A DNA stretch of 5,234 nucleotides from an uncultured Clostridium sp. (GTDB taxonomy: Bacteria; Bacillota; Clostridia; Peptostreptococcales; Peptostreptococcaceae), in the NCBI GenBank assembly GCA_900539645.1, contig UQCY01000132.1, positions 1-5,234 on the forward strand, read 5' to 3'. Positions 1 to 5,234 of this stretch are shown here, piece after piece (position 1 is the stretch's first letter; each line of letters begins with the position of its first letter). The translations under genes and the position numbers were made by a program. The notes under the pieces were generated by a model. That model was not told where the DNA came from. It did not search any database and saw only the letters and a list, made by a program, of their open reading frames with translations.

Positions 1-21
1 TTAGAATTAAATAAATATTAA
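1..21 (+). CDS. Possible C-terminal tail of an upstream gene (partial)
   Basis: Reading from base 1 in frame 1 gives L-E-L-N-K-Y followed by a TAA stop at 19-21. A terminator-like hairpin starts 11 bases later, which is where one expects it after a gene end. The fragment is far too short to identify, and AT-rich sequence yields such readings by chance, so this is a weak call that rests mainly on the position of the hairpin. Confidence 0.25.
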   Translation, partial: LELNKY

Positions 22-31
22 TTGATAAATA

Positions 32-90
32 AACGCAGTTTCCGAAAAATATCGGCATTATGCTTATAAGTCGGGGACTGCGTTATTTTT
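32..90 (+). terminator. Intrinsic terminator (or leader attenuator) before the HIRAN gene
   Basis: Bases 32-45 pair with 71-84 in an uninterrupted 14-bp stem. Two of the pairs are G-U wobbles (T40-G76 and T41-G75), which suggests that the structure acts as RNA on the + strand. The loop is 25 bases, and the stem is followed by ATTTTT at 85-90. A small alternative hairpin can form between CCGA at 42-45 and TCGG at 52-55, competing for the same bases. The U-run directly touches the SD of the next gene. It may end an upstream transcript or act as a conditional terminator in a leader that begins outside the window. Confidence 0.75.
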
Positions 91-104
91 AAAGGGGTGG
101 ATTT

Positions 105-1970
105 ATGTCTGGGATAAGTGTATATGAATCATTAAAAAATGTAGATGGGTATATAGATTACTCAGAAAATATTGAATTTGAGTATAGATATAAGTACAAT
201 TTTATTTCCGATGTTGAAAAGAGAAATTATCGGAATATAGTTTTAAAATCCCTAATAGAAATGTACAACGGCGATAGAGAAAATATTAGATTTCCTGAAA
301 CAGAGTACCCTGTTGCTGCCTATGTTTCTAGCTTTGTAAATTCTGTAAGAGGTATTGTTTCTGAAGAAATTATCCCTAAAGAATGGGTTGAAGATTTCAC
401 TAAAAATACAATACTAAACTCTGAGAATAAAAAAGAAGTACAGATAGCTTTAGCATTAGGAGAATATTTCCTGGTTGATAATCTTGTAAATGAGGTCGGC
501 AAGGTATTTTCTAAATCTGGGAGCTACATATTGTACGATATAGGCGTTATAAAGAGAATGAAAAACTACAACACATTCCTTTTCAATCTTATAAAAAATA
601 CAGATGGTGTTATAAAGCTTTATGCGGCTGAATACATTGAGGAAATAGATATATCAATAACTAATCATATGTTTAATGAGGGGTATAAGGACAAATATTA
701 CCCTGAATTTATGGTTGGTCTTGTTATGAATACATTTAACCGTACAGCGTATTTAAGAAGAGATGATATAACAGATGAGGAAGTAAATAACTTTTGTAAG
801 CTATTTGCAGAAAACTTCAAAATATCAGGTCCAGAGCTATTTGTAGGAGAAATAGACTTCTTAGATACACTTTTATACAAAATAGAAAAGCAAGGGAATA
901 GTATAGAAGCTCTATACAGTATTATTGCTATAGCAGAAATTATTTTAAATGACGATTCTGTTGAGGTAGACGAGGAAGAACTTATCAAAGGAATTAGAGC
1001 ATTAGCAAGTCAGCAGAGATTTAAAGATGCAGTAAAGGATGCTTTTAAAGAAGGAAACTTTGAATTCTCGTCATTAGTGATTATGGCTGAAGAAGCTGGA
1101 GTTGATATTAACTTCAAGATGGTTAAAAACTATCTAGATAAGAATAAATACGATTTGAGTATTTATAAGGAATTGCTAAAAAAAGAATCTAGTACAAATA
1201 GAGTTGAACTAGTAAATTATGTAGAAAAAAACTTAGATTTCTCAGATATAGTCGGAAATATGGAGGGAATAAGTCTTAGAGAAGAGAGAGAGTTAAACCC
1301 AAAAGAGAAAATATTTGGTTTAATTTTAGTTGAATTAAGAAAAATATACCCTGTTGGTAGAGAACTCTTAAAATTAGGAATGAAAGCGAATAGTACTAGA
1401 ATTAGAAGAGCTAATGCAAAGGTATTATTAAAGTTAAAAAAACAGCTTCCAGATGAATTTGTCGACTATATATCTTCTAGATTTCCAATGGAAATTATTC
1501 CTGAAGTAAAAAAAGCCTATGAAAGGATTATAAATAGAAACGTAGATAAAAGACTGGAAAGAATTTCTACTAATGATATCAAGGTAGAAACAACTCCTAA
1601 GGATGTTTATATATTAGATAGTTATATAGCAGGTCTTGCGTATAAGGATAGAGAGATGCTTGAAAGAGAGTTGAGAGAAGACGCTAGACTATACATGAAG
1701 AGAGATTGCTCAAACGTATACGATGCTAAAGCGATAAAGATAGTATCTAAGAGTGGTTTTGTTTTGGGATTTGTACCTAAAAGAGATAACGAGATAATAA
1801 GTAGACTTATGGATTCTGGCAGATATTTCTACTGTATAGTAGATAAGGTTGATATGGAAAGACTTCATGTGGATATAAAAATATACTTGAGCTACAAGGA
1901 TATTATGAATGAAGTAAGCCAGGTTGCAAGAGCTATATTATCAGAACCTAGGGACAAAAAATTCAATTAG
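105..1970 (+). CDS. HIRAN-domain protein with a long helical N-terminal region
   Basis: This 621-residue protein has no signal peptide or membrane segment and should be cytoplasmic. Its C-terminal part, about residues 503-600, reads as a HIRAN domain. It has the core motif RDCSNVYDAKAIKI at 533-546, matching the family pattern R-x-x-x-N-x-Y-D-x-x-A-I-x-V, and then LGFVPKRDNEIISRLMDSG at 554-572, matching the usual lGyvP...ll..G pattern. HIRAN domains bind DNA ends in eukaryotic HLTF/Rad5-type remodelers; in bacteria they occur alone or fused to DNA-processing enzymes and are proposed to recognise damaged or stalled DNA. I do not recognise residues 1-500. They look mostly helical, with stretches resembling HEAT-type helical repeats near 167-178 and 426-480. 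No nuclease, helicase or ATPase motif is visible. The start is fixed by AAAGGGGTGG at 91-100. There is no G+C-rich terminator after the gene, so read-through towards brnQ is possible. The HIRAN call is secure; the role in DNA repair or maintenance is inference. Confidence 0.85.
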   Translation: MSGISVYESLKNVDGYIDYSENIEFEYRYKYNFISDVEKRNYRNIVLKSLIEMYNGDRENIRFPETEYPVAAYVSSFVNSVRGIVSEEIIPKEWVEDFTKNTILNSENKKEVQIALALGEYFLVDNLVNEVGKVFSKSGSYILYDIGVIKRMKNYNTFLFNLIKNTDGVIKLYAAEYIEEIDISITNHMFNEGYKDKYYPEFMVGLVMNTFNRTAYLRRDDITDEEVNNFCKLFAENFKISGPELFVGEIDFLDTLLYKIEKQGNSIEALYSIIAIAEIILNDDSVEVDEEELIKGIRALASQQRFKDAVKDAFKEGNFEFSSLVIMAEEAGVDINFKMVKNYLDKNKYDLSIYKELLKKESSTNRVELVNYVEKNLDFSDIVGNMEGISLREERELNPKEKIFGLILVELRKIYPVGRELLKLGMKANSTRIRRANAKVLLKLKKQLPDEFVDYISSRFPMEIIPEVKKAYERIINRNVDKRLERISTNDIKVETTPKDVYILDSYIAGLAYKDREMLERELREDARLYMKRDCSNVYDAKAIKIVSKSGFVLGFVPKRDNEIISRLMDSGRYFYCIVDKVDMERLHVDIKIYLSYKDIMNEVSQVARAILSEPRDKKFN

Positions 1971-2045
1971 TAAAAAAATTTTCATAAATGGGAATAGAAA
2001 ATAGAAAATTTATTAAAATTATGAAAATAATTTAAAAGATTGAGG

Positions 2046-2118
2046 TTTTTTAGCTTAAATTGGAGATAATCTTTGAAAAAAATAGAAAAATCTGATAAAA
2101 TAGAATAAAGCTAAAAAA
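2046..2118. repeat. Inverted repeat flanking the brnQ promoter
   Basis: TTTTTTAGCTT at 2046-2056 is an exact reverse complement of AAGCTAAAAAA at 2108-2118. The 51 bases between them contain the whole predicted brnQ promoter, and the right arm falls at about the transcription start. The arms are mostly A/T, so chance is possible. The placement could instead reflect a paired protein-binding site. Confidence 0.45.
2073..2101 (+). promoter_or_regulatory. Sigma-A-type promoter of brnQ
   Basis: The -35 box TTGAAA lies at 2073-2078 and the -10 box TAAAAT at 2096-2101, with the ideal 17-base spacer. TG at 2093-2094 adds an extended -10 motif. Transcription should start near 2108, giving a leader of about 50 bases. 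That is too short for a T-box or a riboswitch. Confidence 0.65.
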
Positions 2119-2122
2119 ACGG

Positions 2123-2137
2123 AATAATCAGAAAGTT
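2123..2137 (+). promoter_or_regulatory. Probable CodY box in the brnQ leader
   Basis: AATAATCAGAAAGTT matches 12 of 15 positions of the CodY consensus AATTTTCWGAAAATT, including the central CAGAAA. It lies just downstream of the predicted transcription start and upstream of the SD, where a bound repressor could block elongation or initiation. CodY is a known repressor of brnQ-type genes in low-GC Gram-positives when branched-chain amino acids are plentiful. Two weaker matches (11 of 15) at 1977-1991 and 2015-2029 are discounted because of the AT-rich background. Confidence 0.5.
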
Positions 2138-2157
2138 TAAAAGGGGAGGATTTATTC

Positions 2158-3453
2158 ATGAACAAAAAAACAACTGACATATTTGTCGTGGGGTTTGCAC
2201 TGTTCTCAATATTCTTTGGGGCAGGTAACTTACTTTTCCCACCATACTTAGGTTTGGTTTCGGGACAAGATTGGTTTATTTCATTCTTGGGATTTATAAT
2301 TGGTGATGCAGGACTAGCACTTTTAGTTATAGTTGTTGCAGCTAAAAATAAGGGGATACTGGATGAAATTTTAGTTAGAGGTGGAAAGAAGCTGGCAAGA
2401 TTTATTGGTTGTGCAGCAATCTTATGTATAGGGCCATTCTTAGCAATACCAAGAACAGCAGCTACTACATTTGAAATGAGTATTCTACCGTTTATGCCTA
2501 ATCTAGGTACTGTAGGGTCTGTTATTTTCTCAATAATATTCTTTGTTGCTACATATTTCTTAACAATAAAATCTACAAGAGTTTTAGATATTATAGGTAA
2601 ATTCTTAACTCCTGTACTTTTATTGAGTTTATTAGCACTTATAATAAAAGGTGTTATAACACCAATAGGACCTATGAGTCCAGATCATATGATAGACAGA
2701 AGTCTATTCAGTGAAGGTCTTTCTCAGGGGTATCTAACAATGGATGCACTTGGAGCATCTGCAATGGCAGGTATAATGATAAGTACTTTAGTGTCTAAAG
2801 GTTACACAGATACAAAAGATCAGATATCTATGACTATAAAAGCTGGATTTGTTTCAGGTATAGCATTATCTATAGTATACGGAGGTCTTTGTTACTTAGG
2901 AGCTACTATGTCTACTATGCACGATATAAATACTTCTCAGGCTCTTCTAGTTGTTGCAGCTACTGAAGGAATATTTGGAACTCCAGGTAAGATTCTATTA
3001 GCGATAATGGTTCTATTTGCATGCTTAACAACATCAATAGGATTAACTTCATCTGCAGGTAGATATTTTGAAGATACAACAGATGGAAGATTATCTTACG
3101 AAAAAATAGTTACAGCTATATGTATATTTAGTGCAGTTGTTTCTACTTTTGGTGTAAATAAGATAATACAGATATCTATACCAATACTTCAGACTATATA
3201 CCCTGTTATGATAATACTTGTTGTGCTTACAATATTCACAAAACAGATTAAAAACGACAACACATTCAAAGGTGCTGCGTACTTCACATTTGTAGCAAGT
3301 ATATTATCTGTAGCAAATTCTTTAACAGGAGCTTTTGAATTTATAAATGTTCTTCCACTTGCTTCTCTTGGTCTTGGATGGATAGTTCCAGGTTTAGTCG
3401 GAGCAGTAGTAGGAAGTTTTATAAAGACTAAAGGATCTATACAGAATGTTTAA
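2158..3453 (+). CDS. brnQ: BrnQ branched-chain amino acid:cation symporter
   Basis: This integral membrane carrier of the LIVCS family (TC 2.A.26) imports leucine, isoleucine and valine with Na+ or H+. The family's N-terminal signature FFGAGNLLFPP is at residues 19-29. Other recognisable blocks are GPFLAIPRTA at 92-101 and YLTMDALGA from 192. The 431-residue length is normal, and hydrophobic segments run through the whole chain, consistent with about 12 membrane helices. The start is set by AAGGGGAGGA at 2141-2150, seven bases before ATG. The gene has its own promoter upstream and a terminator downstream, so it is probably monocistronic. A CodY-like box in the leader predicts repression when branched-chain amino acids are abundant. 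No frameshift or missing block is evident. Which of the three substrates is preferred, and whether Na+ or H+ is the coupling ion, cannot be read from the sequence. Confidence 0.96.
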   Translation: MNKKTTDIFVVGFALFSIFFGAGNLLFPPYLGLVSGQDWFISFLGFIIGDAGLALLVIVVAAKNKGILDEILVRGGKKLARFIGCAAILCIGPFLAIPRTAATTFEMSILPFMPNLGTVGSVIFSIIFFVATYFLTIKSTRVLDIIGKFLTPVLLLSLLALIIKGVITPIGPMSPDHMIDRSLFSEGLSQGYLTMDALGASAMAGIMISTLVSKGYTDTKDQISMTIKAGFVSGIALSIVYGGLCYLGATMSTMHDINTSQALLVVAATEGIFGTPGKILLAIMVLFACLTTSIGLTSSAGRYFEDTTDGRLSYEKIVTAICIFSAVVSTFGVNKIIQISIPILQTIYPVMIILVVLTIFTKQIKNDNTFKGAAYFTFVASILSVANSLTGAFEFINVLPLASLGLGWIVPGLVGAVVGSFIKTKGSIQNV

Positions 3454-3476
3454 AAATTAAATTTACAAGATAAATC

Positions 3477-3512
3477 AAGGTGTTTGGAAAATTTCCAAGC
3501 ACCTTTAATTTT
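3477..3512 (+). terminator. Intrinsic terminator of brnQ
   Basis: Bases 3477-3489 pair with 3493-3505 in a 13-bp stem with a single G-U wobble (T3483-G3499) and a three-base loop. The stem runs into the T-rich tract TTTAATTTT ending at 3512. It begins 24 bases after the brnQ stop and separates brnQ from the DUF3798 unit. Confidence 0.9.
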
Positions 3513-3574
3513 GCAGTTAAAAGAGAATAATTAAAATTTATGAGAGGTATGAACAGGAGATTTGAAAGCAAGTT

Positions 3575-3619
3575 TTGATGTTTTTTTTCTGAAAATGTGA
3601 TAAACTAAATAAGTATATT
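3575..3619 (+). promoter_or_regulatory. Candidate promoter region of the DUF3798 unit
   Basis: The likeliest promoter is TTGATG at 3575-3580 with GATAAA at 3599-3604, an 18-base spacer and an extended TG at 3596-3597. TATATT at 3614-3619 is an alternative -10 box but lacks a convincing -35. A third option, TTGATA at 3623-3628 with TAATAA at 3644-3649, has only a 15-base spacer and would leave almost no leader. In the first model the CodY box fills the space between -35 and -10. The exact start is uncertain. Confidence 0.4.
3583..3597 (+). promoter_or_regulatory. CodY box upstream of the DUF3798 genes
   Basis: TTTTTTCTGAAAATG matches the CodY consensus AATTTTCWGAAAATT at 12 of 15 positions. 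All three mismatches are at the ends, so the core TTTTCTGAAAAT at 3585-3596 is intact. This is the best CodY-like site in the window. It sits inside or against every plausible promoter, a geometry that suits repression. A direct inference is that the downstream genes are induced when branched-chain amino acids (and possibly GTP) fall. Confidence 0.6.
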
Positions 3620-3675
3620 GTTTTGATAGAATAGAATTAAACTTAATAAGAATGTAATAGAGAGGAGATATATAG

Positions 3676-4797
3676 ATGTTAAAAAAGATGACCGCATTGG
3701 CTCTTTCTTTTTGTGTAGCAATTGGAGCAGTAGGATGCAACAAGAAAGAAGCAAGTAGTGGAGGACTTACAGATGGATATGCATGTACAATGATAGTAAC
3801 TCCAGAATCTGTGAAGTTGGATAAGGGGTTTTTAGAAAAATATAAAGATGTTAAGAATGTAGTACTTCCAGAGGATTACGATAAAAATTTAGATAAAATA
3901 ACAGATGAGATAGCTTCATTTGCGGACAACGAAAAGGTTAAATGTATAATAGTTTGTTCAGATAAGGAAGGAATGCTTCCTGTATTTGAAAAGATAAAAG
4001 AAAAGAATGAAGATATTACAACTATTGCAGCAGGTGTTGAAGAAATACAAAATGAAGATAAACAAGATGACGTTATAATGAATGAGGATATAAATATAGG
4101 ATTTAATCCAACTGACAAAGATAACAATCAAAACGCCGTTAGAATGGCTGAAACTATGGGAGCTAAAGTGTTTGTAAATTATGTTGATGAGTTTGCAAAA
4201 GACGGTGTAGAGTTTAAACAAAAGAATAGAGAAATGCAGAGAGAATGCGAAAAAAATGGAATTAAGTATGTAGAAGTATTAGTTTCTGGTATGAAAGATG
4301 AGAATGATTCAAAAACTGCTGAAGAATTTATAAAAAAGGATGCAGCTAATAAGAAAAAATCATACGGAGAAAATGTAGCTTTATACGGATGTAGAGAAGC
4401 TATGGATAAGGCTACAATAGATGCGGCTATGGAAAATAAGCTAATGGTTCCAAATATACATTCTTTAAATAGCACAAAACTATATGGAGATATACTAGGA
4501 GTGGATGTAAGTGGAAGTGATTATACTGAAATTAACTCTAAAATATCTGAAAAACTCAAATCAATGGGTATGGAAGGTAGACTAGCTGGTACAGACATAC
4601 CAGAAAAAGTATTCTGTGTTGAGATAGCTTTAGATACTGCAAATAAATTGTACAAGAAAAAAGTTGAGGAAAATGAGCTATTAAGCGATATCAGAGCAGA
4701 TATCAAGGAAAAAACAGGTATTTGGGCAGAATACAATAGTATGAAATACTATAATAATTTCTTAAGAACAGTGGAAATGTATCCAATACTGTACTAA
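3676..4797 (+). CDS. DUF3798-type surface lipoprotein, likely binding-protein fold
   Basis: The N-terminus MLKKMTALALSFCVAIGAVGC is a lipoprotein signal peptide with the lipobox A-V-G-C, so Cys21 should be lipidated and the protein anchored outside the membrane. The mature part resembles the DUF3798 family (Pfam PF12683), which looks like a type-1 periplasmic binding protein. Recognisable blocks are YACTMIV at 35-41, VVLPEDY at 62-68, CIIVCSDKEGM at 90-100, GFNPTDKD from 142, NYVDEF at 168-173 and GTDIPEKVF from 305. The ligand is unknown. At 373 residues the length fits the family as I know it. It has six further cysteines after Cys21 (37, 90, 94, 191, 239, 314), which is many for an exported protein. 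AGGAG at 3663-3667 supports this start over Met5. It precedes a related gene by ten bases and should be co-transcribed with it under the CodY box. A substrate-binding or ligand-sensing role is inference from the fold. Confidence 0.82.
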   Translation: MLKKMTALALSFCVAIGAVGCNKKEASSGGLTDGYACTMIVTPESVKLDKGFLEKYKDVKNVVLPEDYDKNLDKITDEIASFADNEKVKCIIVCSDKEGMLPVFEKIKEKNEDITTIAAGVEEIQNEDKQDDVIMNEDINIGFNPTDKDNNQNAVRMAETMGAKVFVNYVDEFAKDGVEFKQKNREMQRECEKNGIKYVEVLVSGMKDENDSKTAEEFIKKDAANKKKSYGENVALYGCREAMDKATIDAAMENKLMVPNIHSLNSTKLYGDILGVDVSGSDYTEINSKISEKLKSMGMEGRLAGTDIPEKVFCVEIALDTANKLYKKKVEENELLSDIRADIKEKTGIWAEYNSMKYYNNFLRTVEMYPILY

Positions 4798-4803
4798 GGA
4801 GGA
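4796..4803 (+). promoter_or_regulatory. Ribosome binding site overlapping the preceding stop codon
   Basis: AAGGAGGA is a near-perfect SD sequence whose first two bases belong to the TAA stop at 4795-4797. It lies four bases before the ATG at 4808. This fixes the start of the second DUF3798-like gene and suggests translational coupling between the two. Confidence 0.85.
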
Positions 4804-4807
4804 AAAT

Positions 4808-5234
4808 ATGAAAAAGATAATTGCAATAATTTTAAGTGTAGTGATGTTATCTCTGCCTATGTCAACTTATTCAAAGGCAGAAGGCGCAGATGAAAAACAG
4901 GTCAAAGTAGGTATTGTGACAGGAACTATGAGTTCAGATAAGAGCTCTTATGAAGCTGCTAAAAAAATGGTAGCTTTATACAAACTAAAGAACAAAGATA
5001 AAAATTCAAATGATGAGATAAAACATTTTGTATTGCCAGCAAATTCAAATGGAGCTAAAAAAGTTGTAGATAAGATAGTTGCTGATGAAGATATGAATGC
5101 AGTTGTATTTTCGGGAAATGATAAAAATATGCTTGGCTATATAAAAGATATAAAAGCAAAAAGAAATGACATGCTTCTTATGGGAGCAGACTTAAATATG
5201 TCAATAGAAGAAATGAGCGAAAATTTAAATCTAA
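4808..5234 (+). CDS. Second DUF3798-like exported protein (partial, 3' end outside window)
   Basis: An open frame of 142 codons runs from ATG at 4808 to the window edge without a stop. The N-terminus MKKIIAIILSVVMLSLPM and following residues form a classical signal peptide. A signal peptidase I site is likely after S-K-A at residue 24, and no lipobox cysteine is present. The mature part starts with VKVGIVTGTM at 32-41, typical of DUF3798 and type-1 binding proteins. It then follows the order of the upstream protein: HFVLPAN from 73 aligns with NVVLPED, ADEDMNAVVFSGN with ADNEKVKCIIVCSD, and LLMGADLN with TTIAAGVE. The two are therefore diverged paralogues in tandem, this one apparently released or held by other contacts instead of a lipid. 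The gene is ten bases behind the first and shares its promoter. Ligand and partner are unknown; a transporter further downstream would make it a substrate-binding subunit. Confidence 0.8.
   Translation, partial: MKKIIAIILSVVMLSLPMSTYSKAEGADEKQVKVGIVTGTMSSDKSSYEAAKKMVALYKLKNKDKNSNDEIKHFVLPANSNGAKKVVDKIVADEDMNAVVFSGNDKNMLGYIKDIKAKRNDMLLMGADLNMSIEEMSENLNL

Noticed and set aside
698..988. Minus-strand open frame inside the HIRAN gene, rich in serine and isoleucine
   Set aside because: Its composition is what antisense reading of acidic, lysine-rich coding sequence produces; it is a shadow of the + strand gene. The same applies to the other minus-strand frames at 320-502, 3876-4127, 3958-4221, 4179-4475 and 4521-4736.
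2016..2033. Perfect 7-bp palindrome (AAATTAT / ATAATTT) around a GAAA loop after the HIRAN gene
   Set aside because: The stem is entirely A/T and lacks a following U-run, so it cannot be called a terminator. In this AT-rich stretch it may well be chance.
1971..2157. Search for a T-box or riboswitch before brnQ
   Set aside because: The predicted promoter leaves a leader of only about 50 bases, with no T-box motif and no terminator hairpin before the start codon.
3540..3578. Twelve-codon frame beginning ATG-AGA-GGT, a possible leader peptide
   Set aside because: There is no good SD ahead of it, it has no run of regulatory codons, it lies mostly upstream of the likeliest promoter for the next gene, and there is no attenuator downstream.
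3531..3743. Minus-strand open frame of 70 codons spanning the intergenic region and the start of the DUF3798 gene
   Set aside because: It crosses a promoter, a CodY box and the signal peptide of a well-supported gene, has no recognisable domain, and looks like an AT-rich chance frame.

Overview
The window comes from an AT-rich, low-GC Gram-positive anaerobe. Codon use is dominated by AGA, ATA and AAA, every gene has a strong purine-rich Shine-Dalgarno (SD) site, and there is a BrnQ carrier and exported DUF3798-type proteins. These fit the Clostridia, with Peptostreptococcaceae as a reasonable guess; the species cannot be read from the sequence. All genes lie on the + strand, and every intergenic gap is shorter than 300 bases.

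Layout. Bases 1-104 hold a possible tail of an upstream gene and a strong terminator-like hairpin. The hairpin's U-run directly abuts the SD of the first gene. Bases 105-1970 encode a 621-residue protein with a clear C-terminal HIRAN domain behind about 500 residues of uncharacterised, mostly helical sequence. Bases 1971-2157 hold a good sigma-A promoter, an inverted repeat flanking it, and a CodY-like box in the transcribed leader. Bases 2158-3453 encode BrnQ, a branched-chain amino acid symporter, followed by a clear intrinsic terminator. Bases 3513-3675 are a regulatory region with a second, better CodY box. Bases 3676-4797 encode a DUF3798-type lipoprotein. Ten bases later a second, diverged DUF3798-like protein starts; it has an ordinary signal peptide instead of a lipobox and runs off the end of the window.

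How they fit together. CodY senses branched-chain amino acids (and, in many Firmicutes, GTP). Boxes with 12 of 15 consensus matches stand in front of both brnQ and the DUF3798 pair, suggesting that both units are switched on when branched-chain amino acids run low. The DUF3798 proteins look like type-1 periplasmic-binding-protein folds. I infer that they bind a nutrient or signal at the cell surface, perhaps for an ABC transporter encoded beyond the window. The HIRAN gene appears functionally separate, and its domain points to DNA transactions. The items most worth checking are the shared CodY control, the paired lipid-anchored and secreted DUF3798 proteins, and the HIRAN-helical architecture.
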